A DNA stretch of 64,000 nucleotides from Furcasterigmium furcatum (taxonomy: Eukaryota; Ascomycota; Sordariomycetes; Glomerellales; Plectosphaerellaceae). Below, piece by piece: positions 52,628 to 63,804 of the stretch. A model generated the notes under the pieces. The model was not told where the DNA came from. It was given only the letters and a program-made list of their open reading frames with translations, and did not search any database. The position numbers and the translations under genes were made by a program. Position 1 is the first letter of the stretch. The number at the start of each line of letters is the position of its first letter. The stretch is from positions 4,898,001 to 4,962,000 of the forward strand of contig BCIA01000003.1 of the NCBI GenBank assembly GCA_001599815.1, in the 5' to 3' direction.

Positions 52628-54023
52628 TCAGCCAGCAGCCTTTGCCGGCCCCGCGACGACTGAGAACTGCCCGCCCGCGCCCGCCCACGTCAACCGCCTC
52701 CCGCCTCTGACGTTGATGCGCTGCGCAACATCCACGTCCTCGTAGGAGCCCAGCCCCAGCTGCCCCTGCGACCCGAACCCCGTCGCGTACGCACATCCCT
52801 CCTTCGTGACGAAGATCGTATGGTCCGTGCCGCACGCGACATGCGCGACCTCCCCGGTGACGTCCCGGACAGGGGCCGGGCGCAGGCATACGGCAGGCCT
52901 GCCGCGCGCGTCATGGCGTACCAGCCTGGCGTCCTGCAGCTCGTCGGGGGCGAGCGCGACGCCGAGCTGGCCACCGTCCATCCGGCCCCAGAGGAGACAC
53001 TCCCCGGCGGCGGTGAGGGCGCCCGAGTGGTGCGCGCCGCCGTCGAGGAGGACGACGCCCCTGCCGCAGAGGGCGCGGATCTTCGTCGGATGCGGCAGGA
53101 CGGCCGAGCCGGTCCCTGCTTCTGCGACCGGGTCGCCGCCGCCGCCGCCCGCCGCCTCGCCGTAGCTGTTGAGGCCCCAGCCCCAGATGTTGCCGGAGGC
53201 GTCAAGGGCGAGGACGTGGTTGACACCGCAGGCGAGCTGGGTGATGTTGCTGATGCCTGGGATGAGGGCCGGCGTTGTCTGTCTGCCGATGGGGTTTCCA
53301 TTGGCATCGTACCCGAAGCGCTCATCGCCCGAGGCGTTCTATACCATGGTGTTAGTGATGGGAACTTGTTGGTGTCCAAGTGATGAGTCTACATACGCGA
53401 AATGTGCCCCAGCCGTAGACGAGGCCGGCGTCCGTGAGGGCAAAGCTGCAGCTATCACCGGCCGCGACCTGGACAAACTGGGCGCCTGGGGCAAAGCGAT
53501 GTGACGGGATTTCTGTCGGTGTCGACTCGAGGGGATTCAGATCCCCATCCTCGTCCTCATCAGACTCATCATCGCCGGAATCTGAGTTGATATCTCGCAG
53601 CTCCTGTTCGTCCCACTCCGTGTCCCTGCCCAGAGCGCCGCTGTCGTTGACGCCCCAGGTGACGATCCTGTTGTCCGCCGTGAGGACCACCGTGTGCATG
53701 CCGCCGCAGGCGATCTGGACGACATGGAACTTGGCTGGGTCATCCGGGTCGAGGAACGGATGGGCGCGGGGGACGAGGGACTCTGTCACCTTCGGGCCGA
53801 GACCGAGCTCGCCGTTTTCACCGCAGCCGAAGACGAGGACGGTCTGAATATCGGTCGGGACCTGGTTGAGAGGGGACGGGGGAGCCACTGATGTTTTTGT
53901 GGTGCGTTTCCGGCCGCCCTGAGTCCTCTTCGAAGGCCGTCCCTTGGTGGTGTTGCGACTCACACCGCCAGCTGCTGTTGCTTTCTGCGCTGGCTTACCC
54001 TTCGCAGAACGCTTGGGACCCAT
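52628..54023 (-). CDS. RCC1-family protein (Ran guanine-nucleotide exchange factor)
   Basis: Two minus-strand exons, 53397..54023 and 52628..53338, encode 445 residues. The basic N-terminus (KRSAKGKPAQKAT ... KRTQGGRKRTTK) looks like a nuclear localisation signal. About seven RCC1 blades follow: VFGCGENGELGLG, QIACGGMHTVVLTADNRIVTWG, QVAAGDSCSFALTDAGLVYGWG, QLACGVNHVLALDASGNIWGWG, HVACGTDHTIFVTKEGCAYATG and a final GSQGQLGLGS. An acidic insertion (SDSGDDESDEDEDGD) lies in an early blade. By family knowledge (Pim1 in fission yeast, Srm1 in budding yeast) it sits on chromatin and loads GTP on Ran to direct nuclear transport. The 58-nt intron (GTATGT ... GGTATAG) lies after WGTFR in the middle of a blade. 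Confidence 0.92.
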
Positions 54024-54360
54024 TTTTGGCTATGTGTGAGCATTTCTCAGATCTCAACCTTGCCCCTCCGAGAGAATGAGAGGAGAAGGACGCTGCGGCG
54101 GTGACAGATGCAGAAGAGATGAGAAATCCGAAGATGTCTGTTGGTCTTGGCATCGGGTGAGATTCGCAGGCAGCCGACTCCACTTTCTCAGGGGCTTGTT
54201 GGTTGGCTCACTCAGGAGGCAGAACAATGCCCAGCACACTCATCAAAGGACCTTGTTTTTCAAAGGACGAAGAGTCTTTCAAGAATTAGAATGAAGTTGC
54301 ATGTCATCGAACGCAAGGAAAATGCTAACCAAAGTAGGTCGTCTTACAATAGACATCGTC
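54024..54360. other. Intergenic, RCC1 promoter
   Basis: 337 bases between two minus-strand genes. Presumed RCC1 promoter and 3' flank of the oxidoreductase gene. Nothing else seen. Confidence 0.4.
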
Positions 54361-55942
54361 TCATAGCTCGTCTTTTACCCCCTTTACCTCGCCAACCCTC
54401 TCGGCCTCCGCGACAGGGTCCGGTGCCCTGATCTTGAAGCCCCCAGGAACATTCTTCGTGAAAAGGTCATTCGGGTCGTACTTGCGCTGGATGCCCCGAA
54501 GCTTCTGCAGATTCTCCTCGCCATAGCTTCCCATGACGTTCTGCCAGGGGGCGGCGTTGTTCAGGTACACGAACTCGTCGTAAGCGCCCAGCCTCTTGGC
54601 GTCCGCGACCACGTTGTCATATAACGTCCTCGCCAGGGCTTCCGCCTTCTCGTCGTCCTTCGCATCAGACCATGAAAGCACCAGGAGTGTCACGACGAAG
54701 GACCCGGATCGCCCCGCCAGGCCGAGCGCATTGGAGTCCCGGTCGTACCACGCCGGCGGCAATGCTTCCATGATCACCGCCCAGCTGGTCACGCTGGGAA
54801 CCTCCTTCAGGGAATCGCCGGCCTCTGTCCACCGTTGGAACAGCGCCTGGAGCATCGGGAGGGTGCATGCGTGAGTGACCTGCGACTCTCGCTGGCGCAC
54901 CGATTTGGGCTGCAATTCCGCGATCTCGTAGGCAAGTTCCGCCGGTGACGCGAGGCGAAGGGTATTCAGCACCGCGGGGCGGCTTGTGAAAAAGTCGAAC
55001 ACCGCCGGGGACTCCTCGACTGGCTTGGTATACTCTATAGCGTGCATGACCAGCGGCGGCTGGTCGTCCAGCCAGACGAAGCTCATCCACAGCGAGGCAT
55101 ACTCGTCGTACGTATCCGGGTCGTTGAAGTCGACGTAGGCTTGGAGCCGCTCCCCAATGTCCGAGTGGTCGGTCAGGACTATGCCTCCCCAGAGCTTGTT
55201 CAGGGGGATGGTCTTCATGTCCACGCGGGTGACGACGCCGAAGTTGTTCCCGCCGCCTCGCAGGGCCCAGAGAAGGTCGGGGTTCTCATGCTCGTTGGCA
55301 TTCACGACGCTGCCGTTGGCCAGGACGATCTCAAAGTTGACGACCGTGTCGCAGGTCCAACCATACCTGGGGGCGAAGTGGGAGATACCGCCTCCGGTGA
55401 CCAAACCGCCCACGCCGACTCCAGCGGTCCTCCCGCCTGCAACGGTGAGGTTGTGCGGGGTCAGGTTCTCGTAGACCTCGTCCCAGGTCAGGCCCGGGCC
55501 GAGTTTGGCAACGCCCTCGTCTGAGACTTCGATGCTGCTCAGCCCTCGCAGGTCGATGGTGACACCGCCGTGGATGTTGGAAGCCCCCGCGTTGGTGTGA
55601 TGGCCGCCGGAGCGGATTGCAAAACGGCACTGTGTTTGGTGGTCTCCTTCGACAAGGTTCAAGCCGCTGGCCAGGGTGGAGATGATCTTGATCGTAGATG
55701 AGACCTGTTCAGTTGTCGCGGGTCTGACGATGCAGCCGGGGGACTGTTCGCCATTTGGCTGGGAAAAGTAGGAGGGACCTAACTCGTCATAGGCGCTGGT
55801 GCCGGGGAAATAAACCATTTCGGGGCCGAGGGTCGCCAATAATGAGAGGCACTGGCAAGAGAAGGTGTTGTTAGTTGCTGGCCACGAGATAGAATGGAAA
55901 GGGGAGGCAGCTCACGCATAGTCCTGACTCGAGCCCCAACAT
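54361..55942 (-). CDS. FAD-linked oxidoreductase (BBE / p-cresol methylhydroxylase type)
   Basis: Two minus-strand exons, 55916..55942 (27 nt) and 54361..55851, encode 505 residues. The longer exon has no ATG of its own at the domain start; a 64-nt intron (GTGAGC ... TTGCCAG) joins it to MLGLESGLC. The FAD_binding_4 domain (about 45-225) holds RSGGHHTNAGASN, whose His93 is the probable 8-alpha attachment site, and GVGVGGLVTGGGISHFAPRYG. The second, 6-S-Cys attachment of bicovalent BBE enzymes appears absent. The C-terminal BBE segment YLNNAAPWQNVMGSYGEENLQKLRGIQRKYDPNDLF is typical. These enzymes oxidise sugars, alcohols or alkaloid-like compounds and often occur in secondary-metabolite clusters. 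Substrate unknown; a signal peptide is not obvious. Confidence 0.88.
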
Positions 55943-57071
55943 GTTGAATGACCAGGAGTCGACCGTGACAGATGAAGCGGGATGCGGAGTAGGATGATGT
56001 ATTATGGAAATGCGAAAGAGACAAACAAGCAGTTGCAATCATTTTAAACGAACGCCGCATCCTGGAACCTCGAACTACGCGTGTATTCTTGGACTGTTCC
56101 GCGTATTGATGGGCGACTCGGCTGGCGACTGGTGGACTCCACGACCATGGAGGAGGGCCAAGATCTGACATGAATAGATCAGCGAGATGCATGGTTTGGC
56201 ATGACAACAAGCTGAATTTCTCATCGTACGAGCTGAGGGGGCGATGAGGTTGCAGAAAGATGGCCGCCCAAGGAACGATTCTGTTACTCAGGAGACTTCA
56301 GATCCAGCCAGACATGACCGAGACAGGCTCTCGCTTGACTTGAGAACATCGAGATGGCTTCTCGTTTAATTTCAGGGAATCGAGATGGCCTCTGCTGAGC
56401 TGGAGACCCTTCCACGCACCGCATCCAGCCCCGTGACTGAAGACTATCTCAAGTCCGTCTCGTTCAGAGAACAACCTCTTGTAGGAATGGACTGATGCTG
56501 CGACTCAAGCGTATGGTGGGCTCTTCTGCCCGTTATGGAAGTGGCCTTCGCAACCTCTTCCCCTGAACCCTCCTTTCGGCCCCAATCCGGATTCTTCGCT
56601 GACCGGCACAACGAGCATTCGGATGGGAGGCGGCCCTTTAGTTCCCTTCGAGGGCGAGTCATGGGCCCCGCCGCTTGACGTACTTGGTCAATGGGCCAAT
56701 GAGTGAGTTTTACCCAGTGTGTTGGCTAGTTGTCTCGTGGAGGCGCAAGTCCGAGCCCACCGTGCCATGGAAGGACTTCTAGGCCACCATTCCATGGAGG
56801 CGCAGATCCGAAGCTAGATACAGAGCAAGGCAAGGTACCCGGTGGCATGCATGGCATGCATGCATAGTACTTGTAAGTTGCAACAATCTCGGCTTTCCGC
56901 CTCCATACAGAACTTGATATCCCCAACAGCACACACATCACCAGATATAAAACGGCAGGACAGACACGCCATCCGATAGCAACATGCCAGTTTCCACGGT
57001 CTCGTCTTTCCATGCGTGTACGCAAGCTTCGCGCTCTCTTTTGACCTTCCCCTGACGCTTCGCATTCCTCA
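55943..57071. promoter_or_regulatory. Divergent intergenic region, oxidoreductase / class V PLP gene
   Basis: 1.1 kb with a TATA box at 56946-56952 for the plus-strand gene. Direct repeats occur near 56738 and 56793 (TGGAGGCGCA followed by AGTCCGA or GATCCGA), and palindromic GCATGC copies near 56846-56866. No gene is supportable. Confidence 0.45.
56946..56952 (+). promoter_or_regulatory. Probable TATA box of class V PLP enzyme gene
   Basis: TATAAAA about 120 bases before the ATG at 57072. Confidence 0.5.
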
Positions 57072-58373
57072 ATGGCGCCCGCCAGGACACAAAGCCCCGG
57101 CTCCGACGTCGACGTCGACGTCGACATCGAGGCCGGCGACCGTGCCGGCCCGGGCCTCTCATCCTTGCCGTCCAAGCAAAACTCGGCCTTCTCCCTCTAC
57201 CGCCGCCTCGTCCCCCTCGTCTCGCAGGACGATGTGACGCACCTGAACGCCGGCTTCATGCCGCCCTCGAACCTGGTCGTGCACGAGGCCATGGCCCGCT
57301 TCAACGCCGAGGCCCTGCACCATGCGTCTCCCAAGCCGCTCTGGAAGCAGGACGTCGAGGCCCTGCGCGGCCTCCTGGCCCGCTACACCCGGACAGACCC
57401 GTCCACCCTTGCCTTCGTGCGCGACACCACCGAGGGCCTCGGCGCCTTCATGCACGGCCTACGCCTCCGCCCGGGCGACAACGTCGTCATCCTCGAGTGC
57501 GAGCACCCAAACCAGGCATACGGCTGGCTTTCCCTCCGTCCCGCCGGCGTCGAGGTCCGCCTCGTCCCATCGACGCCCCTGAACTCCCCCGACGGGCCCA
57601 TCGAGCCCGCCAACGCCGACACCTTCGCCCCCTACGTCGACGAGCGCACGCGCGCCGTCGGCCTCTCCTCCGTCATGTTTCACAGCGGCCAGCTCAACGA
57701 CGTCGCCGACGTGTGCGACCGCTTCCGCCCCCGCGGCATCCACGTCCTGGCCGACCTGACCCAGCACGTCGGCTTCGCGGACATCGACCTGCCCGCCCTC
57801 GGCGCCTCGGCCGCCGCCTTCAGCATGCACAAGGGCCTGAACACGCCCACGGGCATCGCCGCGCTCTACGTGGAGCCCGAGACGCTGGCGGAGCTGGACC
57901 CCGTGCCGCCGCTGGTCGGCTACGGCGCCGTCGCCAACACGGCCGAGGACGCGCCGCTGCCCCGCGGCCCCGTCGAGTACCACCCCTCGGCGCGGCGGTA
58001 CGAGCACGCCAACATGGGCTGGGTCAACGCCGTGGCGGGCCGGGCGTTCGTCGAGTTCTACCTGGACGTCATGGGGCCGCGGAACGTCGAGGAGCACCTG
58101 TACCGGCTCGGCGACGCGCTGCGGCGGGCCTGCGACGGTCTCGGCGTGGCCATCGCGGCGCCGAGGGAGAGGAGGCACCACGCGCCGCACTTATACGTGC
58201 TTAGGCTGCACGACGCGCGGTGGCCGGAGCACCTTCGGGCGAGCGGGGTCGTCGTGACGAAGCTGGCGACGGGGATTAGGGTGTCCTTTGGGTTCTATAA
58301 TAGCCTCGCCGACGTAGATAGGCTCGAGGAAGTGATTCGGGCCGGTGTGCGGGAGGGCATACCCCTGGCGTAA
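57072..58373 (+). CDS. PLP-dependent enzyme, aminotransferase class V (isopenicillin-N-epimerase-like)
   Basis: A single exon of 433 residues from the ATG at 57072. The fold type I, class V pattern is clear: HLNAGFMPPSNLVV opens the domain; FVRDTTEGLGAFMHGLRLRPGDNVVI and ECEHPNQAYGWLSL hold PLP-phosphate contacts and the stacking His; HVLADLTQHVGF carries the PLP-pyridine Asp; and SMHKGLNTPTGIA has the Schiff-base Lys254. The C-terminal KLATGIRVSFGFYNSLADVDRL is the expected small-domain end. It resembles fungal isopenicillin-N-epimerase/cysteine-desulfurase relatives often annotated simply as aminotransferase class V. The true reaction (transamination, racemisation or C-S cleavage) cannot be read from motifs. 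The N-terminus has an acidic (DV)n repeat. Convergent with the Zn2Cys6 regulator. Confidence 0.88.
   Translation: MAPARTQSPGSDVDVDVDIEAGDRAGPGLSSLPSKQNSAFSLYRRLVPLVSQDDVTHLNAGFMPPSNLVVHEAMARFNAEALHHASPKPLWKQDVEALRGLLARYTRTDPSTLAFVRDTTEGLGAFMHGLRLRPGDNVVILECEHPNQAYGWLSLRPAGVEVRLVPSTPLNSPDGPIEPANADTFAPYVDERTRAVGLSSVMFHSGQLNDVADVCDRFRPRGIHVLADLTQHVGFADIDLPALGASAAAFSMHKGLNTPTGIAALYVEPETLAELDPVPPLVGYGAVANTAEDAPLPRGPVEYHPSARRYEHANMGWVNAVAGRAFVEFYLDVMGPRNVEEHLYRLGDALRRACDGLGVAIAAPRERRHHAPHLYVLRLHDARWPEHLRASGVVVTKLATGIRVSFGFYNSLADVDRLEEVIRAGVREGIPLA
57105..57128 (+). repeat. GACGTC coding microrepeat
   Basis: Three tandem GACGTC hexamers plus a variant GACATC encode alternating Asp-Val/Ile at the N-terminus of the class V PLP enzyme. 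Confidence 0.7.
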
Positions 58374-58507
58374 GCCTGGGGAGGAGGAGGAGGAGGGGCG
58401 GGCAGCATCAGTTATAGCAGCATTAATATCAGCAAGGAATAATCTACATTTTCGTCTCTCTGGGGCGTGGCATTGGTCGCCGTGTCTATTCCTCTTGTAT
58501 CCGAGTG

Positions 58508-60509
58508 CTACGGCTGCCCGTGATCCTGCCCGTCGTCGTTCACGGACAGGCGCAGCAGCGATTGGCGGGCGAGGTCCCACCCGCCCGAGCACTCCTCGAG
58601 TGCTTGGGCCAGATAGGACGCCTCATCCGGTATGCCGAGGGTCCTGGCGGCGCGGATGGCCTGCACGCTCGCGTACACAAGGACGAGCGGTGCGTGCTGC
58701 AGGCCGTGCCGGAGTCGGTAGACGCGCACCAGGGCGAGGACGTCCTGGGCGGATGCCGCGCAGTACTGTCGGGAGGCGTCGGCCGTTGTCGTGTGCGGCT
58801 GCGCGGCGCCGCCGCCGGCGTAGTCTAGGTTCAGGGCGATGCGCGCTCCGTGGTAGAACAGGTGAAGGGTGATGACCCCCGGAGATGGAGGCGTGCTCGC
58901 GAGGTCCCATCGCGTCCACCTCGCAAAGTCGGGCAGGGACTCCTTCCACCGGGACAGCTCCAGATTGAGGCTGTCGAGGCTGGACCGCCTGGAGATGCCG
59001 TCGTGCTTCGCCCGCGGGGAGAACATGGTGGCCATCATGCGCTCGACGATGCGCGAGAGGCGGATCTGCTCGTGGATGTAGGGTATGTTGGACGAGCTCC
59101 CGGCGGCCTCGACGCCGTCCTCGCTGAAGCCGGCGGGCCTCCAGTACTCCATGGCAGGGCCGTCACTGCAGGTCGCGCGGAAAGAGTCAGCCAAGTCACT
59201 AGGAGCTGCGCGGTGCTGGATCTCACGGAAGGGTCTTGAGGGGGTCGACCTCGGCGGCGTCATACGCCAGATGGACCGGCCGGCCCAGTATGAGGCTGAT
59301 GAGCTTGTCTGAGACGAAGCACCCCCAGTATATGCGCCGGCGGACCTCGACGTCCTCTGTCGTCGCCAGCGAGGCGTCACGCGACACCCAGTTCTCGGGG
59401 TCGCGCTGGAAGCCCAGGTCCTGGGCCATGCGGAAGGCGATGCCCGAGAACCCCCAACCCTTGGACAGATTCCCCCGGCCGACCTCGTAGAGGGCCAGGC
59501 ACAGGAAGGCCTGGACCGTGGGGATGGACGGCCTCGTCAGCCCGGACACCATGAGGATGCTCTCGGCGGCCAGGAAGAAGTGGTCGCTGAGCTGGTGCTG
59601 GCACGGGTCGTCCGACATGAGCGTGCCCAGCGCGCAGACGGACATGAGGAGCCCTGCAGACCAGTACTTGCACGCCTGCCGGTCGCCAAAGTGATCTCGC
59701 AGGAATGCCTCGCGGTATATGAACATGAAGTGCGGGTACTGCCAGCGGAAGAAGTCCATCAGGGCGCGGACCACGACGTCGCCCTGGGGGCTGATGCCAA
59801 AGTGCTCCATGACGTGGTCAAAGTTGGAGGGCTCGGGCTCAGGCTCGGGCTCGGGGAGCTGGTGGAGGTGCGGCTCGGTGCGATAGATGCTGGTGGCGCC
59901 GTGGAAGATGAGGGCGCCGTCCAGGTCGAGCTTGAGGTTCGCCGAGACGTCCTCGCCCATCAGCTCCAGGGCCTCGGCGTCCCGGGCGGTCGCCGTTGGA
60001 GCCGGGGGCTGGCCGTTCGCGTTGGCCTGGTTCTGGTCATGGTCCCGGTCTTGGTTCAAGGGGGGAGGCACTGAGTGTAGCATGATTTCTCGCTGGTCGG
60101 GGGACGCCTCCCGTAGTCGGGCGATGAAGGCCTCAAACCAGGTCACCCGGCGCTCGAGGCTGAGAACGTACTCGGACGACGCCGGGACGCGCTTGTGATC
60201 GACGACGGGATACTCGCACGGCGCATCCGAGGCGATGCATCTGGCGCACGGCTCCGTACGGGAACATTTCAGCTGCGGGCGGGTTAGCTGAGCTTGTGGC
60301 CCAGGTGATCCCGAGAGGACCTACCTTTCGAAACTGGCATCTCTTGCAGCTGTCGCGTGCGTGCGCTTCTTGTTAGCCACTCAGGCATCCCGGCAACTCG
60401 AGCCCTGGCAGGGTTCATCAGACGTACGACAGCTTGCGGCCGTCCCGCGAGGAGACGGCTCGGTTGCGAGGAGGCATCGTCTAGGTCGAAAGAAGTTTGG
60501 TCGCAACAT
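58508..60509 (-). CDS. Zn2Cys6 transcription factor with fungal-specific middle homology domain
   Basis: Minus-strand exons 60325..60368, 59227..60272 and 58508..59165 are well supported. Exon 1 (60428..60509, start MLRPN) is tentative. The binuclear cluster reads CKRCQFRK, intron, LKCSRTEPCARCIASDAPC with the classical C-x2-C-x6-C-x5-C-x2-C-x6-C spacing. A linker with EYVLSLERRVTWFEAFI follows. The Fungal_trans domain spans about 160-450 (HFGDRQACKYWSAGLLMSVCALGTLMS; VQAFLCLALYEVGRGNLSKGWGFSGIAFRMAQDLG). The tail ends in DDGQDHGQP. As modelled it has 609 residues. Such factors usually control nearby metabolic genes: a class V PLP enzyme is convergent to it and a permease is divergent from it. 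The exon-1 choice satisfies phase; another ATG-headed reading (MPPRNRAV) is closer to typical starts but does not match phase. Confidence 0.85.
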
Positions 60510-60986
60510 GGACGCCCTGCCCTAGGGTTCCATCTTGAGCAAGATATACCCTCGACGCGAGTGGAGGCGGAAACCCGACGCCATCGCGCCAAGGACATGG
60601 AGATCCATCTCCGGGCCCCCTTTTACCCCCCTTACCCCTTTCCCCCTTGATGTCGTCCATAAGTGGGGGAAAGTCTGGAGGTGGGACACCGATGCTCGCT
60701 GCGCGGGGAGAACTTCATTACTCGCGGAGTCGTGGGGTAGACGCCTCGAGCAGCGGTGCAGGTTCTGCCTGTGATCATGACTCGAGACCGAGATCGTCAC
60801 GCAAGACGGCTCTCTATAAAAACCGGCCGCCAGCCAGCTGCTCGCTCGGCATGGATGGACGGATCGATGGAAGACACGCTCGAACATTCGCTTACGTGCT
60901 GACCTTGACCATCACTCCTCCCTTTTCTTCGTTGCCAGCCACTGGATTCGAAACCTTTGTCCCATACCTGTGATCGATAGTCCTAG
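60510..60986. promoter_or_regulatory. Divergent promoter regulator / permease
   Basis: About 480 bases shared by the Zn2Cys6 gene and the permease gene, containing the TATA box at 60815. CGG-type half-sites occur (for example CGGCCGCC near 60825), but no clear inverted CGG...CCG pair can be assigned. Confidence 0.4.
60815..60822 (+). promoter_or_regulatory. Probable TATA box of permease gene
   Basis: TATAAAAA about 165 bases upstream of the permease ATG at 60987. Confidence 0.6.
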
Positions 60987-62844
60987 ATGATGGCTCGCAA
61001 CACCCACATCACCCACCAGGAGGACGCCCATGCCGTCGACGTCGAGGAGGCGGCAGGCATGGCCAGCAAGGAGGGCGCCGCGTCCATCCGCGGCCTCGAG
61101 ACCAACCCGGAGACGTCTCTGGAGCGCGGCCTCAAGGCCCGCCACATCACCATGATCGCCATCGGCGGTGCCATCGGAACCGGCCTCATCATCGGCACCG
61201 GCAAGTCGCTCGCTCAGGCGGGGCCCGGGTCGCTCTTTATTTCCTACACCTTCGTCGGCTTCGTCGTCTTCCTCGTCATGGCCGCCCTCGGCGAGATGAC
61301 CGCCTGGCTACCACTCTCCGCCGGCTTTACCGGCTACGCCTCGCGGTACTGCGACCCGTCTCTCGGCTTCGCGCTGGGATGGTCGTGAGTGCTTGATCCC
61401 TTTGCCTGCCCGCCTGCGATAGACATGGTGCTGACATAGTGGGAACGCAGATACCTGTTCAAGTACCTCATCATGACCCCTAACCAGCTTACGGCCCTGG
61501 CCATGGTCCTGCAATACTGGGTGCCCCGAGACAAGGTCAACCCTGGTGTGTTCATCGCCATCTTCCTCGTCGCTATCGTTGTAATCAACTACTGGGGCAT
61601 CCGCTTCTTCGGCGAGTTCGAGTTCTGGCTGTCTAGCTTCAAGGTCATCGTCATCATCGGCATCATGATCTTCTCCCTGACGCTGATCCTGGGAGGCGGG
61701 CCTGACCACGATATCAGGGGCTTCCGGTACTGGCGTGACCCTGGGTGAGTACATGTGTAACGAACGTGCCTGTATTCTGGGATATTGGCTGACTGACCGC
61801 GACCTCAGTGCCTTTAAAGAGTATATCGATACGGGCGCCTGGGGTAAGGTCCTTGGCTTCTGGTCGACTATGATCAACGCCACCTTTGCCTACATGGGAA
61901 CCGAGCTGGTCGGCGTCACCGTCGCCGAGGCCCAGAACCCCCGCCGGACCATCCCCAAGGCTATCAAGCTTACCTTCTACCGTATCCTCTTCTTCTACTG
62001 CATCTCCGTCCTCCTCATCGGCATGCTCGTGCCCTACAACTCGCCGGAGCTGAGCTTTGCCAACTCGCAGAAAACGAGCGCGTCCGCGTCGCCCTTTGTG
62101 GCCGCCGCATCCATCGCAGGCGTCCGTATCGTACCGCACATCATCAACGCCTGTATCTGTGTCTTCATCTTCTCCGCCTCAAACACAGACCTCTATATCG
62201 CTAGCCGTACGCTCTACGGCCTAGCCTCTGACCAGGCCGCCCCGGCCATCTTCAAGCGCACAGACGCCAAGGGCACGCCCATCTACGCGCTCGCTTTCGC
62301 TACGGTCTTCGCCCTGCTCGCCTTCATGAACGTCTCGGACGACTCGACTAAGGTCTTCGGCTACTTTGTCAACCTGACCACCGTCTTCGGCCTTCTCACC
62401 TGGATCTCCATCCTCGTCACCCATATCTCCTGGTGCAGGGCCCGGACCGCCCAGGGCATCAAGGCCGGTGTACTCCCCTACAAGGCGCCCTTTGGAATCT
62501 GGGGCTCCTATTTCGCCCTCGTCGTCTGCATCTTCATCGCCCTGACCAAGAACTTTGATGTCTTTACGCGCTGGAACGCCGAGCCGTTCAGCGTCGAGAA
62601 GTACAAGTCCTTCATCACCGGCTACCTCGGCATTCCCGTCTACCTGGCCATGATCTTCGGGCATAAGTTCGCTACGAAATCCCGCCGCGTGCGGGCGGGG
62701 CAGGCTGACTTCTTCACCGGGAAGGATCTCATCGACAACGAGGAACGGCGCTTCCTAGAGGCGCAGGCGCTGCGGCAGGAGGCAAAGGGACAGGCTAAGG
62801 GCTGGGCTTGGGTCTACAGGCGATTCGTGGCGTGGCTGTTCTGA
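60987..62844 (+). CDS. Amino-acid permease (AAT/YAT family)
   Basis: Exons 60987..61384, 61451..61744 and 61809..62844 encode 575 residues, within the range of fungal amino-acid permeases; intron phases match. After a charged N-terminus of about 45 residues comes RGLKARHITMIAIGGAIGTGLIIGTGKSL, the conserved TM1 signature. PGSLFISYTFVGFVVFLVMAALGEMTAWLP (TM2-3) follows, then YWGIRFFGEFEFWLSSFKV and TFAYMGTELVGVTVAEAQNPRRTIPKAI, with about 12 helices in all. A short C-terminal tail ends FVAWLF. The family imports amino acids with protons at the plasma membrane; the closest relatives by eye are the general permeases (Gap1/Dip5-like), but substrate range cannot be told. It shares a promoter region with the Zn2Cys6 regulator. 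Confidence 0.92.
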
Positions 62845-63804
62845 GAGGTTGGTTCATGTCACAGCAAGCATACCGGATCATCATAGCCTCGTGTACTATA
62901 TTAGCAGTTGGGGAAGGAAATATTTTGGAACTCAACATGCTCTGCTGGCTGATCCCGACCCCCGGCCCAGCGACAGCAGACTCGGCCGCTTCTGGACCAG
63001 CCGTTCCACGTGCAAAAGCGCACAAGCCGGCATGATGCATGCCTGCGACGCAGCACTGGCACTGGGGCCAGTGACGGTGTCAGACTGGCCTTACGATCCA
63101 AGGCAGGCTGGGCGGCTGCCTGCCATCCTGAGTAGCACGGGGGATGCAGGTGCCTATAGACGTAATAGACACAACGATACGAGATGTCCAGCCGAAGAGA
63201 CGGAAGTTGTCAAAGGGGTATCTAGGTAGATAGTATAAAAGTTTGTTGTCTTTTTATTCTAGAACTATTATTCCTAGCGGCTGGGTTGCTTCACAAGACC
63301 AGCGGCCCTCTTGTTTTAGCGCCTCTGCTCCTTACGATAGGGGAAGTCGTCGCTTATTCTATGTCTTGAGGCCCTCCCGTCAGTCTCCGTTCGGAGTCAT
63401 GCTCTAAAATGACCGCTCGTTTCAATGGTCCGTGAAATGTTGAGAGGAACGCAGAATAACCTCCGACCCGATCGCTGGGACGCCAAAGGGAGCTCCTCCG
63501 GGATTGTGTAAAGCCGCGGGTGTTTACTATACCGTGGGAGTGTACTAAACCGCCGAGACATCATCACCTGCTGACTCTAGCCTAGAACGACCGACTTGTG
63601 TCAAAGTTGCGGGGGATACGGCCGGCGTGTGGGGAAGCTCGAGTTTAGCAGAACCGCCGCTGGCGTCGGGGTTCCAGGTTACTAAAGGCTGCCTCGTTCA
63701 TCTAGTTGTTCCTGTCTCTTGTTCGGTTAGATTGGTAAACACGGCCTCCTATTTGTTACTCTCGAAACAACGTGAAGCCTCTTCTTGAGGGCCTGGCTGT
63801 CGCG
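62845..63804. other. Intergenic, permease 3' flank and upstream of shikimate dehydrogenase-like gene
   Basis: 960 bases, A/T-richer in 63225-63290 (TAGATAGTATAAAAG ... ATTCTAG). No gene seen. Confidence 0.4.

Noticed and set aside
60428..60474. MPPRNRAVSSRDGRKLS as the start of the Zn2Cys6 protein
   Set aside because: It ends in phase 2 at the available donor, while the zinc-finger exon needs phase 1.
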